IMG/VR virus record: IMGVR_UViG_3300005613_000025
Coordinates: 27,723 to 91,722 of that record
Strand: one strand, 5' to 3'
DNA: 64,000 bases
From: a virus
Both the position numbers and the translations under genes were made by a program. Shown in pieces: positions 52,552 through 61,076 of this stretch. The notes below the pieces were generated by a model. The model saw only the letters and a program-made list of their open reading frames with translations, was not told the DNA's origin and ran no database searches. The first letter of the stretch is position 1, and every line of letters begins with the position of its first letter.

Positions 52552-54201
52552 ATGATACTTGATGAAGCGGTTGATATATCTACTAAGAATAATAAAAAGT
52601 TGAAACATTACAAGAATCTCGGATATGATGTTTCAATGGATATTATTTGTGTGAATGTAGAAGATCTACCACGATCGATTTCGATATCTGTAAAGGTCAA
52701 GTGTGATTATTGTGATAAAGTTCATGATAGAAAATTAGTTGACTATAACAGAATAGTTGATAAAAGTGGAAGTGGTAAATATGCATGTTCTCGTAAATGC
52801 GGTGTTTTAAAATTCAAAGAAACAATTGCTGATATTGAAAAGAAACCACATGTGAACAAGGGTAAGAAAATACCACCTGAAAAGCTTGATAAGATAAATG
52901 AAAAACGAAAAAAAACAAATTTAAAAAAGTATGGCACTGAGCATGTATTACAAAATGAAAGTGTCAAAGAAAAGTTTAAAAGAACAAATATCGATAGGTA
53001 TGGTGTTGATAATTATTCAAAAACTCAAGAATTTTTAGAAAAACAACAACAGACCTGTATAGAGAAATATAATGAAAAACACATATCACAAATAGAAAGT
53101 GTCAAAGAGAAAATAAAGAAAACCAATCTCAGTAGATATGGTGTGACGACTACATTACAAACTAAAGAATCGATCGAAAGTAGAAACAGAAAATTCAGAG
53201 ATGAAGAATTCAGAAAGAACTTTGATATAAGTAATGATGAAAATTATATCAAGTATATCGGTGATTCTGTATCATTATTTCTTTGTGATATGAACAAAGG
53301 ACATGAATTTGAGATAAAATATGATAATTATCGAAGTAGAAAGAAGTTCAATATACCGTTATGCACGACATGTTACCCTATTTCAGAGCTCATATCAATA
53401 AAAGAAAGGCAACTAAGTGAATTCATATCAAGTATATATGACGGAGAGATAATATCAAATTATAGGGATAAATTTGAAATAGATATATTTTTACCTGATA
53501 TGAATTTAGGATTTGAGTTCAATGGTTTATATTGGCATTCTGACTCATATAGGCCAAAATCATATCATTTAGATAAGAAAAATCATTTTTTAGACAGAGG
53601 TATTACGATATTCAATATTTGGGAGGATGATTGGACCTATAATAATGAAATTATTCGATCACAGATACAGAATTTACTTAAAAAAAGCAAAAGAATATTT
53701 GCAAGGAAATGTCATGTTCGAAAAATAGACATAAACATCTCAAAAAAATTCTTGAACGAGAATCATATACAAGGATTCAACAGATCGAAAATAAAAGTTG
53801 GTCTTTTCTTTAATAATGAGTTAGTTTCAATTATGACATTTGATAAGTTCGAAGGAAGAAAGAAAATGAAGGATGGTGAGTGGAACTTATCTAGATTCTG
53901 TAACAAGTTAGGTGTTTCTGTTGTAGGTGGTGCATCCAAATTACTGAATTTTTTCATCAATGAATTCGAACCCAAAAGGATCATTTCATATGCTGATAAG
54001 GATTGGTCGAGTGGAAATCTTTATGAAAAGCTTGGATTTGAGAAGGTATATGAAACCAAACCTGACTATAAGTATCTTGTAGGTGATAAAAGAAAACATA
54101 AATCAAATTTTAAAAATTCTTTGACAGGCACAAAAGAGTCACTACTTGATATACCAAAAGTATATGATTGTGGTAAAATGAAATTCGAACTTATCATTTG
54201 A
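52552..54201 (+). CDS. Homing endonuclease-like protein, copy 1
   Basis: 549 residues. N-terminal CDYCDK...CSRKCG zinc-like region and repeated KYG modules (LKKYGTEHVLQNESVKEKFK, DRYGVDNYSKTQEF, EKYNEKHISQIESVKEK, SRYGVTTTLQTKES), then FEIDIFLPDMNLGFEFNGLY and WHSDSYRPKSYHLDKKNHFL, a PD-(D/E)XK/EDxHD-type catalytic core, and a C-terminal acetyltransferase-like domain (LVSIMTFDKFEGRKKMKDGE). Resembles large endonucleases that are selfish elements in T4-like phages. Paralogue at 55874. Confidence 0.8.
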   Translation: MILDEAVDISTKNNKKLKHYKNLGYDVSMDIICVNVEDLPRSISISVKVKCDYCDKVHDRKLVDYNRIVDKSGSGKYACSRKCGVLKFKETIADIEKKPHVNKGKKIPPEKLDKINEKRKKTNLKKYGTEHVLQNESVKEKFKRTNIDRYGVDNYSKTQEFLEKQQQTCIEKYNEKHISQIESVKEKIKKTNLSRYGVTTTLQTKESIESRNRKFRDEEFRKNFDISNDENYIKYIGDSVSLFLCDMNKGHEFEIKYDNYRSRKKFNIPLCTTCYPISELISIKERQLSEFISSIYDGEIISNYRDKFEIDIFLPDMNLGFEFNGLYWHSDSYRPKSYHLDKKNHFLDRGITIFNIWEDDWTYNNEIIRSQIQNLLKKSKRIFARKCHVRKIDINISKKFLNENHIQGFNRSKIKVGLFFNNELVSIMTFDKFEGRKKMKDGEWNLSRFCNKLGVSVVGGASKLLNFFINEFEPKRIISYADKDWSSGNLYEKLGFEKVYETKPDYKYLVGDKRKHKSNFKNSLTGTKESLLDIPKVYDCGKMKFELII

Positions 54202-54232
54202 ACATCATTATTGGATAAAATTGAGTTTTTAT

Positions 54233-55012
54233 TTATAATATGGATTCATTTGTTAAGTTTAAATCCTCTAAGATATTTTCGATATTTTCATACTCATAAA
54301 ATGGTATCCTTATTAATTTAATTTTCTTTGATTGACAATATTTGTTTTTAATTCTATCATTTTCTCTCATATATTCTAAGTTTCCCTCCCCAAAATATTC
54401 ATTTTCCACAAAGTGATGTTCACCATCATACTCAATGCACATATTTAATTCCGGTAAATAAAAATCAAATCTCAATTTTTTAACTCTCTTACAATCTTCA
54501 AATTCATAATTTCTTTTGAATGTAATATTCAGATTTTCCAAAAAAAATTTAATTCTATCTTCGCCTCTTGATGTAGAATTACACTGTGAACATCCATGTC
54601 CATATTCATGAAAATAAAGATATTGAGTAAAATCACCGTGATTTGGACAAACTATATTGATAAAACCTTTTGTAACTGATAAATCTTTATACTCGTATTT
54701 ATTATTATGTATCTTTTTGAGATTCTCTAATCTTTCTGAACTTAGTTGAATTAGTTTGTGTTTTTCTCTGGCACATGCATCACATCCTTGTTTCATGTGT
54801 ATATGATTGGTGGCTCTTATTAATATCTCACCGTGATTTGGACAAATTATAATTATTTTACTTCTTACATTTTTGAATTCAGTTTTTGAATAATCGAATT
54901 TATTCCCATGTATTTCTATGCAGTTATTAATGAATTCTTTTTGTTTTAGCCTTTTCATCTTTAATTTTTTGTCTTTTTCTATAAGTCTGTTCCATTCTTT
55001 TACAAGATCCAT
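54233..55012 (-). CDS. DUF723/VSR-like homing endonuclease
   Basis: 259 residues from ATG 55012 (MDLVKEWNRL); 20 more codons are open upstream. Two DUF723-type repeats (NKFDYSKTEFKNV...ICPNHGEIL...GCDAC; NKYEYKDLSV...VCPNHGDF...GCSQC) with Cys residues, then a catalytic domain RFDFYLPELNMCIEYDGEHH and RENDRIKNKYCQSKKIKLIR of VSR/PD-(D/E)XK type. Repeats probably bind DNA. Freestanding selfish endonuclease between structural genes. Confidence 0.82.
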   Translation of the reverse strand: MDLVKEWNRLIEKDKKLKMKRLKQKEFINNCIEIHGNKFDYSKTEFKNVRSKIIIICPNHGEILIRATNHIHMKQGCDACAREKHKLIQLSSERLENLKKIHNNKYEYKDLSVTKGFINIVCPNHGDFTQYLYFHEYGHGCSQCNSTSRGEDRIKFFLENLNITFKRNYEFEDCKRVKKLRFDFYLPELNMCIEYDGEHHFVENEYFGEGNLEYMRENDRIKNKYCQSKKIKLIRIPFYEYENIENILEDLNLTNESIL

Positions 55013-55216
55013 TACAATATTTTTTGTCTGTTCTTCCACTAAGAATTGAATTATTACAATTTCTATATTCACATACTTTCATATAATATATATTAGATTG
55101 TATGTCTCCTTTTTGAAAAAAGTCATTTTTTTTATAGAATATATAATAGAGACATATATAAAAAAGATATATAAATTATAACTATTAAATAGTTAAAAAA
55201 AATTATAAAAAAAAGA

Positions 55217-55843
55217 ATGTGCCCATTACCACACTTTACTCAACTTCAGATGACCGGTAGTCCTGGTGGACCAGGTACTAATCCGCAAGAACCAATATAC
55301 CAGAATTTATTTGAGATAACATTCATCTTACCGACCATATTACAAGCACAAGGTCGAGATCCTGTTCTTTTATTACAACAGGCAACTAAAATTGACCTTG
55401 AAAAGACAAATAAGGATATAGGTGTGAAGGACCAAAGATTCAAGTACACCACAAGAGCATTCTTGGAAGCAGGTCCTGCTGAAACACACATTTCCGACCT
55501 TTCAATAAGTTTCAATGTGAACCAGAACCAACAAGGATCAATGGAAGTTTGGAATACACTGAGAGCTTGGTATGACCTTGCTTGGAACTCACAGAACGGT
55601 TTCATCAGTTATAAGGCATCAACAATCGGAACTATTATTGTGAACCAACATGATAAACAAGGACTTGTTCTTAGAAGAGTAACATTTAAGAACTGTCAGT
55701 TGAAATCTGTTACATCTCCAAGTATGGATTGGGGATCGAAGGATATATTCAGTGCTGATGCTACATTCGTGGCTGATTACTGGATTGACGAGTATATTGA
55801 TAACAACTTTACAGTTTCTCCACCATTTATTGCTGGATACTAA
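55217..55843 (+). CDS. Tail tube-like protein
   Basis: 208 residues. NPQEPIYQNLFEITFILPTI then a beta-rich body (GSMEVWNTLRAWYDLAWNSQ, TFKNCQLKSVTSPSMDWGSK) fits the gp19/gp54-type tube and baseplate-tube family of contractile phages. It lies between two homing endonuclease genes. Upstream (55073-55216) is AT-rich with repeated ATATATA. I cannot tell tube subunit from tube-cap component. Confidence 0.75.
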   Translation: MCPLPHFTQLQMTGSPGGPGTNPQEPIYQNLFEITFILPTILQAQGRDPVLLLQQATKIDLEKTNKDIGVKDQRFKYTTRAFLEAGPAETHISDLSISFNVNQNQQGSMEVWNTLRAWYDLAWNSQNGFISYKASTIGTIIVNQHDKQGLVLRRVTFKNCQLKSVTSPSMDWGSKDIFSADATFVADYWIDEYIDNNFTVSPPFIAGY

Positions 55844-55873
55844 TCCTCATATAATTTTTCTCATATAAATTAA

Positions 55874-57409
55874 ATGATGGATTTCAATAAGATGACAAAG
55901 GAAGAAATATTTCTTTTTTGTAAGAAAAGAAATTTCAAAATACCTGATACTGATATTCATGATATCATAGATAAAAAATATGATTTTGACATTTCTTGGA
56001 AAGCAAAGTTATATCTTTATGTTAATGATAATGACTCACCAAATAAATGTTATTGTGGTAAATTCACAAAGTTCATATCAACAACAAAGGGATTTCGCGA
56101 ATTCTGCTCGCCTAAATGTGCCAGAAATTCAAAAAAGGTAAAGGATAAAATAAATGATACAGTGAAAAGGAAATATGGTGTCGATAATGTGATGATGTCT
56201 GATACCATTAAAGAAAATTATAAGAATGCAATTCTTTCAAAATATGGTGTTGATAACATTTCAAAGATAAGATCTGTAAAGCAAAAAAAACAGGAAAAAA
56301 TGTTATCTAAGTATGGAGTTAAATATAATTCACAGAGACCAGATGTTAAGAAGTCACTTTCAAACAAAATGTCTGAGTATAATAATAACAGTAATACACA
56401 TAGACATATTGACCATTGGGTTTCAAAGTTGAATAATTTAGGACTCACATTCTCATCAAAAGAAGTTGGATCGATAATTGAAATTGAGTGTCCAGCAAAA
56501 AAACACCTATTTAAAATTCACAAAACCACATTCAATGATAGGATTTTGAATGGAACACCGATATGCACGGTCTGTAATCCAGTAAACGACTTCAAATCGC
56601 ACAAAGAAATTGAGGTTTATAATTTTATCAGTGATGTATATAACGGTGAAATAATTCAATCATATAGAGATGGTTTGGAAGTTGATATCTACATACCAGA
56701 GTTAAAATTAGGATTTGAATTCAATGGATTATATTGGCATTCAGAAATATACAAGGATAAAAATTACCATAAGAACAAATCAGAGTATTTTAAGGAGAAA
56801 GGAATACGAATAATTCACATATGGGAGGATGATTGGATATATAGTAGAAATATAATAGAAAATCAAATAAAAAACTTAATTGGACTCTCAGATAAAATAT
56901 ATGCGAGAAAATGCCAAGTAAAAAAATTAAGTGAGGTTAATGTTGTTAGAGAATTTTTAAACAAAAATCACATACAAGGTTTTGTAGCTTCTAAAGTGAA
57001 GATAGGACTATATCATGGTGATTGCTTAGTATCAGTAATGACATTTGATAAATTCGAGGGCAGGAAGAAAATGATGGATGGTGAGTGGAATCTATCTAGG
57101 TTTTGTAATTTGAGTGGTTATTCTGTGGTCGGTGGATTTTCTAAGTTACTGAAATTTTTCATTGATAATGAAAATGTCAACAGAGTAATATCCTATTCTG
57201 ATTCATCATGGAGTTATGGCCATGTTTACCGGAAAAATAGATTTTCAATACAAAGTTTGATCAGACCTGATTATAAGTATATAGTTGACAATAAGAGACT
57301 CAATAAGTCATCATTTCGGAAATCCATGACCGGTATATCAGAGAATAAACTTGATTTCAATAAAATATGGGATTGTGGTAAAATAAAGTGGTGTTTAGAC
57401 TTAAAGTAA
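55874..57409 (+). CDS. Homing endonuclease-like protein, copy 2
   Basis: 511 residues, paralogue of 52552. An N-terminal part with CYCGKFTKFISTTKGFREFC, KYG repeats (VKRKYGVDNVMMSDTIKENY, SKYGVDNISKIRSV, SKYGVKYNSQRPDV), the core VDIYIPELKLGFEFNGLYWH, and the same C-terminal domain (VSVMTFDKFEGRKKMMDGEW). Catalytic segment and C-terminus are more alike than the N-terminus. Flanking the tail tube gene with copy 1 suggests spread of one element within the structural region. Confidence 0.8.
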   Translation: MMDFNKMTKEEIFLFCKKRNFKIPDTDIHDIIDKKYDFDISWKAKLYLYVNDNDSPNKCYCGKFTKFISTTKGFREFCSPKCARNSKKVKDKINDTVKRKYGVDNVMMSDTIKENYKNAILSKYGVDNISKIRSVKQKKQEKMLSKYGVKYNSQRPDVKKSLSNKMSEYNNNSNTHRHIDHWVSKLNNLGLTFSSKEVGSIIEIECPAKKHLFKIHKTTFNDRILNGTPICTVCNPVNDFKSHKEIEVYNFISDVYNGEIIQSYRDGLEVDIYIPELKLGFEFNGLYWHSEIYKDKNYHKNKSEYFKEKGIRIIHIWEDDWIYSRNIIENQIKNLIGLSDKIYARKCQVKKLSEVNVVREFLNKNHIQGFVASKVKIGLYHGDCLVSVMTFDKFEGRKKMMDGEWNLSRFCNLSGYSVVGGFSKLLKFFIDNENVNRVISYSDSSWSYGHVYRKNRFSIQSLIRPDYKYIVDNKRLNKSSFRKSMTGISENKLDFNKIWDCGKIKWCLDLK

Positions 57410-57434
57410 AAAGACCTCATACGAGGTCTTTTTT
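57408..57434. terminator. Bidirectional terminator
   Basis: GACCTC / GAGGTC stem with a four-base loop, flanked by a run of A on one side and T on the other, between convergent genes. Confidence 0.85.
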
Positions 57435-58241
57435 CATTTCAACATCTTTTCCGAAAACGACCACATCAACCTTATTTTCAATCTTCATCAAAGGTGGTAG
57501 ATCAACTGAATCAACAACCCATCTTTCGATCATCAGATCGGGATCCTTTCTTGCGATGTGTTTCTTTGGCAATTTTTCCAACTCATCAGTAGTGAATTTT
57601 CTCAGAATTCGTTTTCTTTGAACATATGTGCCTCTTTTGAAAAATGCGGGATAATCATTCCAATTCACACCCTTTTCAAACAACATTTCCTGTTTTTCAC
57701 TACCATTCTTCTTGTCGAGTTGTTTGTGTGAATAAAATGAAGATGCTGCCATTGTGATCGAGTTCTTAGTAGCATCTTTTTCTCTCCACAAAAATGTGTT
57801 AACAGCTTCATCCAAAGTTGGAACATTGAAAACCCTGCAATCAAATCTTGGCCATTTGTCAGACTTCTCAGGTAGATATTCTACCAACTTCTTATTGAAG
57901 AAAACTGAAGCCATTGCAGAAAGATCAGAAACCATCTTGAAATATCTACCATCAAAGTAAATAGATGATTTTGGATCATCAACATACCACATAAGAGTGA
58001 TCTCATCACTTTGTGTGTAACCACAATTTGCGTTTGTTTCTTTCACAAGGTACTTTGTGAGTTCGATCATCAACATGGACAATCTTTCATCATAAGGTCT
58101 TTTCAATCCTTTTGTGAATTTTGAGAATCCTTTACCATCTAATCTGGCAATTACTGGAATTCGTGGAAGTAATTTGATTCCACAAGTTTGGTTCTCGTAA
58201 AACTTCATACGGTCCCCGAAGAGGTCTTTTTCTTTTTTCAT
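57417..58241 (-). CDS. Thg1-like tRNA 3'-5' polymerase
   Basis: 274 residues from ATG 58241; a TTG 19 codons upstream could extend it. IPVIARLDGKGFSKFTKGLK then PYDERLSMLMIELTKYLVKE and NCGYTQSDEITLM are the Thg1 palm motifs with the two metal-binding Asp/Glu residues. The family adds nucleotides to RNA 5' ends; eukaryotic members add G to tRNA-His, bacterial and phage members repair truncated 5' ends. A tRNA cluster lies next upstream on the same strand, which fits a role in finishing or repairing tRNA. Confidence 0.92.
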   Translation of the reverse strand: MKKEKDLFGDRMKFYENQTCGIKLLPRIPVIARLDGKGFSKFTKGLKRPYDERLSMLMIELTKYLVKETNANCGYTQSDEITLMWYVDDPKSSIYFDGRYFKMVSDLSAMASVFFNKKLVEYLPEKSDKWPRFDCRVFNVPTLDEAVNTFLWREKDATKNSITMAASSFYSHKQLDKKNGSEKQEMLFEKGVNWNDYPAFFKRGTYVQRKRILRKFTTDELEKLPKKHIARKDPDLMIERWVVDSVDLPPLMKIENKVDVVVFGKDVEMKKDLV

Positions 58242-58335
58242 ATCTTTTTTCTTTTTTTTCTCAAATCTCTTTGAAATTTTTTCACCACCTTTTGACAAAG
58301 AAAAATGATATGTTTATTAAATTATTTTATCGTTA

Positions 58336-58343
58336 CAAATATA
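58336..58343 (-). promoter_or_regulatory. Host-type promoter -7 box
   Basis: Minus-strand TATATTTG about 95 bases before the Thg1-like start, in a 200-base gap with no other gene. Confidence 0.5.
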
Positions 58344-58446
58344 AGAAGTTTTTTTGAATTATGAAAATTATTGATAAATTCTTTCCTCTATCATTTTCAA
58401 AAACTTTGAATCTTGATTAATGCTCATTGAATTTAAGTAACATTGA

Positions 58447-58919
58447 CTATATATTAAATTTAATTCTATATTTCCATATAAGATTATTGAACTCTGTTTC
58501 AATCGATTCTGGTAAGACAATACCATATTCTTTGAATGTTTCATATATCTCATATTTTGTGAATGTTCCTTCCCCGATTCCTTGACACCACATATCACAC
58601 CAAAGACCCCATCCTTTTTTACCCATCATGACACCATAAAGTAGATTAGGATGACAAGTTTTAGGAATTCCAGTTTTCTTGAAAAGTCCATTTTCATATT
58701 CTTTGAAAGCAACTTTACCATCTGATGAGTTTGGATCATACTCTATCTTTATTTCAGAACCACAAAATGTGATAAGTCCTGATCGATAAAGCTTCAGATA
58801 AAATGAAAACATCTTATTGAATTTTTCCTTGTGATTACTTCTTTTGCGTTGTTTTCTTGATCCAACACGCTTTTTTGTTTGTTCTATTCTTTTTAGCTTA
58901 TCGCCCCCAAGTCTTCCAT
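58447..58919 (-). pseudogene. Conserved phage gene with apparent frameshift at a G5 run
   Basis: From ATG 58812 the frame gives 121 residues (MFSFYLKLYRSGLITFCGSE...). But the same frame continues upstream without a stop (GGDKLKRIEQTKKRVGSRKQ, RKRSNHKEKFNK), while an ATG at 58919 (MEDLG) feeds that sequence only if one extra base is read at the run of five G (58904-58908 on the plus strand). The joined protein would be about 157 residues. Either the run lost a base, or the ribosome slips by -1 at TTGGGGGC, or the sequence has a homopolymer error. The shorter ATG start may also be used. Function unknown. Confidence 0.6.
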
Positions 58920-58941
58920 GATTTCTTTGATTTTACTTTTG

Positions 58942-59017
58942 TGGAGGTTATGGAATTCGAATCCATCTGATTTCCGCTTTGCAAAAGCGGTGACCACTCC
59001 AAGCAGTCCCAACCCCC
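58942..59017 (-). tRNA. tRNA-Ala (TGC)
   Basis: Acceptor GGGGGTT/AACCTCC with a G-T pair, D arm with GG, anticodon arm CCGCT-TTTGCAA-AGCGG, T arm ATGGA-TTCGAAT-TCCAT. CCA is not encoded, so it needs host CCA addition. Confidence 0.92.
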
Positions 59018-59022
59018 TTATT

Positions 59023-59097
59023 TGGAGCAAAATGTGGGATTCGAACCCCGTCCCCGCATTGGAAGTGCGGTGCTTTGCCAGTTAAGCTACATCTTGC
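59023..59097 (-). tRNA. tRNA-Gly (TCC)
   Basis: Acceptor GCAAGAT/ATTTTGC, anticodon arm CCGCA-CTTCCAA-TGCGG, T loop TTCGAAT, and an encoded CCA end. Five bases from tRNA-Ala. Confidence 0.93.
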
Positions 59098-59107
59098 TTA
59101 TTATCAG

Positions 59108-59188
59108 TAGGCGAGGTGGGATTTGAACCCACGTTTCCAACGTACCACTACGAATATCCAAGGTATAAGCTTGGCTCGGTACTCGCCC
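59108..59188 (-). tRNA. Aberrant tRNA-like element, TAT anticodon loop, no D arm
   Basis: Acceptor GGGCGAG/CTCGCCT and T arm GTGGG-TTCAAAT-CCCAC are normal, and CCAAG-CTTATAC-CTTGG is a perfect anticodon-type arm with TAT. But only seven bases lie between acceptor and this arm, leaving no D arm, and about 25 bases form the variable region. GTACC and GGTAC flank the arm and can pair. Could be a degenerate gene or a functional tRNA mimic. Confidence 0.55.
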
Positions 59189-59189
59189 A

Positions 59190-59224
59190 TAAAAAAACCC
59201 AGTCAAACTAAGTCTGACTGGGTT
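59190..59224 (-). terminator. Rho-independent terminator
   Basis: Minus-strand AACCCAGTCA / TGACTGGGTT stem followed by seven T. It ends transcripts of the 23-residue peptide gene at 59252. Confidence 0.92.
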
Positions 59225-59251
59225 ACATTAATTCTTTAACTTTGAATTACT

Positions 59252-59323
59252 TTACATAACACAGCCATTGACTGACGCTCCCGCGCCGCCTCCGATTATC
59301 GCTATGTTAGTTATTGTTTTCAT
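59252..59323 (-). CDS. Tiny 23-residue peptide gene
   Basis: ATG at 59323 encodes 23 residues: MKTITNIAIIGGGAGAS then VNGCVM. Much richer in G+C and glycine than its surroundings. It is a complete transcription unit: late-type box at 59339-59350 and host-type box at 59380 upstream, strong terminator 28 bases downstream. A Gly-rich hydrophobic centre and a Cys near the C-terminus recall signalling or modified peptides, but function is unknown. A second such unit is at 62802. Confidence 0.6.
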   Translation of the reverse strand: MKTITNIAIIGGGAGASVNGCVM

Positions 59324-59338
59324 TGTTAATTATATTAT

Positions 59339-59350
59339 CTATATATTAAA
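59339..59350 (-). promoter_or_regulatory. Late-type promoter box
   Basis: Minus-strand TTTAATATATAG before the peptide gene; the flanking AAAAAGTTTT is also shared with the copy at 63080. Confidence 0.55.
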
Positions 59351-59379
59351 AAGTTTTTCTCTCTTTTTTCTTTCTTTTA

Positions 59380-59387
59380 CAAAAGTA
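59380..59387 (-). promoter_or_regulatory. Host-type promoter -7 box
   Basis: Minus-strand TACTTTTG, a TAnnTTTG match, upstream of the peptide gene. Confidence 0.4.
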
Positions 59388-59398
59388 AGGATTATTTT

Positions 59399-59653
59399 TT
59401 AAACTGCCAATTTTAGTTTTGTGATCAATTCATTTTTCATTTTTTCAATATCACTTTCATTCTCAATTTCTACATATGAACATCGTCTTGATACTTTAAA
59501 GGCTGATACTTTTACTTTATCGTCTTCCAAAGAAACATAAACTGAGTTTCCTTTTTTATTTTGAAATCCAATGTAAACTGGATTTAAACCAGGTGTGTTT
59601 TGAAATCCAAGATTAATAACTTCGAGTACTGTAAGTGCAAATAGATTTTTCAT
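59399..59653 (-). CDS. Small phage protein of unknown function
   Basis: 84 residues beginning MKNLFALTVLEVINLGFQNT, then a short beta-rich domain (GNSVYVSLEDDKVKVSAFKV). The first residues are a faint tag match only. Own host-type promoter upstream. No family. Confidence 0.7.
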   Translation of the reverse strand: MKNLFALTVLEVINLGFQNTPGLNPVYIGFQNKKGNSVYVSLEDDKVKVSAFKVSRRCSYVEIENESDIEKMKNELITKLKLAV

Positions 59654-59669
59654 GTTTGTTTTATTTCAA

Positions 59670-59677
59670 CAAATATA
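59670..59677 (-). promoter_or_regulatory. Host-type promoter -7 box
   Basis: Minus-strand TATATTTG before the gene starting at 59653, with a TTG about 20 bases further upstream. Confidence 0.5.
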
Positions 59678-59784
59678 AGGATAACTTTTCAATTAACCAA
59701 TTATTTCCGAGGAACCATCTATTCTGATAAACAAGGTCGTTTATTTCTATTGTAACTATTTACATTTCTTTAATTGTTTTTGTT

Positions 59785-60096
59785 TTATGGTCTTCCGCTA
59801 TGATTTGTGTGAAAATCGTTCTTTTCATATTTGAATTCTAGCCAACTTCCTTCTCTTTGATCATGTTTCATTTCAACAGAAGTCCACCCAGCTTGTAGAT
59901 AACTATCTCTGATGAAATTAAAGTGAGAGCCATTCATACCACTTAAACCACTCAAACCACTCAAAGAAATAACACAATGAATTCCATTAGATCTGTATAT
60001 TCCTTTTTTGGTTCTGATTATCCTATCAATAACCTCTTCATATTTCTTAGCCTCTTCTCTAAGTTCTTCATTTAATTCTTCGGGTCTTACTGCCAT
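59785..60096 (-). CDS. Small phage protein of unknown function
   Basis: 103 residues. A repeat ISLSGLSGLSGMNGSHFN in the middle is unusual (three SGL/SGM units); flanks are charged helix and a Trp-containing end. Own promoter at 60112. No family. Confidence 0.7.
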   Translation of the reverse strand: MAVRPEELNEELREEAKKYEEVIDRIIRTKKGIYRSNGIHCVISLSGLSGLSGMNGSHFNFIRDSYLQAGWTSVEMKHDQREGSWLEFKYEKNDFHTNHSGRP

Positions 60097-60111
60097 TTTC
60101 TCTAATTTTTA

Positions 60112-60119
60112 CAAATATA
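60112..60119 (-). promoter_or_regulatory. Host-type promoter -7 box
   Basis: Minus-strand TATATTTG before the gene starting at 60096. Confidence 0.5.
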
Positions 60120-60122
60120 ATC

Positions 60123-60326
60123 TTATTTAATTATTAACCAAAAAATAAAAGTTAAAATAGTATAGGATATGAATCCAGTTATCACTTTTGATATCCTACT
60201 GTCATTTTTGGAAGTGTTTATCCTTTCACCAAATGGCGTAAATATTTTATCATTATCTAATCCAAATGATAGAAAATATGATAACACCAAACCAACAATT
60301 GTCCATATAATAAATCCAATTAACAT
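60123..60326 (-). CDS. Small membrane protein
   Basis: 67 residues with two transmembrane helices (LIGFIIWTIVGLVLSYFLSF and VITGFISYTILTFIFWLIIK) joined by a polar loop. Possibly an inner-membrane effector; no homology recognised. Confidence 0.72.
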   Translation of the reverse strand: MLIGFIIWTIVGLVLSYFLSFGLDNDKIFTPFGERINTSKNDSRISKVITGFISYTILTFIFWLIIK

Positions 60327-60338
60327 TTTTCTAAATTT

Positions 60339-61076
60339 TTAACATTGATAACTTTTTCTTAATTCATTTGAAACAATCTCAAAATATCTTGATCTCAATA
60401 ATTTCAAATAAGTTTCATTATCCATTCCATAGTTTCCAATAGCCCACATGTCATTATATTCAATAACAACATTTTCACCACTTTCTAAAATACCTACATC
60501 AATTGTATATGCTGTTGGAAACTTATCTTCATTCTTATAAACAACCTCTAAAAGTTCGATTTCGTCCGGAAAAGTAAAAATATTACCGGAATAGTTTCGT
60601 ATGTCAATTACTTTATCTCGATAAATATAACACCTCCATTCAGATTCAATAGGTGAATAAAATGGTTTATATGCCATAACCTTTGTATCATCAGGTATAT
60701 TGGAAATCGAAGTATAAATAGATTCATCAATCACAAACCCTGTGAATAATTTGATATCAAATGGTTTGATAAATAGTTTTTCACCTGATTTGGATCTATC
60801 TTTGGCTTGTTTTAGAGTTATGGTTTCAAATTTTCTGTTTGAATTTTCCGGCAACCGAACATCACTCAATCCAATTCTTGAAAAGACCATGTTCATGAAC
60901 TCAACCGAACCAACAAATAGATTATTTCTTATTAGATTGTCAAATCTACCACTTTCAACTTCTTCAAATGTTACGAATTTATAACTTTGAGCAGTATCTA
61001 TTGCTCCATACATTGCACAAGCAACATCAAAATGATGTGGTAGTTTCTTATCTGAATCTGATTGTAAGTATATCAT
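60339..61076 (-). CDS. ATP-grasp-like protein
   Basis: 245 residues. LFIKPFDIKLFTGFV, SEWRCYIYRDKVIDIRNYSG and YTIDVGILESGENVVIEYND then WAIGNYGMD follow the ATP-grasp pattern of DUF4343-type proteins (Lys for ATP, then acidic metal ligands in the IEYND segment). Such enzymes ligate amino acids or peptides; the substrate is unknown. ATG overlaps the next upstream stop by one base. Confidence 0.8.
   Translation of the reverse strand: MIYLQSDSDKKLPHHFDVACAMYGAIDTAQSYKFVTFEEVESGRFDNLIRNNLFVGSVEFMNMVFSRIGLSDVRLPENSNRKFETITLKQAKDRSKSGEKLFIKPFDIKLFTGFVIDESIYTSISNIPDDTKVMAYKPFYSPIESEWRCYIYRDKVIDIRNYSGNIFTFPDEIELLEVVYKNEDKFPTAYTIDVGILESGENVVIEYNDMWAIGNYGMDNETYLKLLRSRYFEIVSNELRKSYQC

Noticed and set aside
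58368-58598. 76-codon minus-strand ORF
   Set aside because: Overlaps the better-supported gene at 58447 in another frame; no motif.
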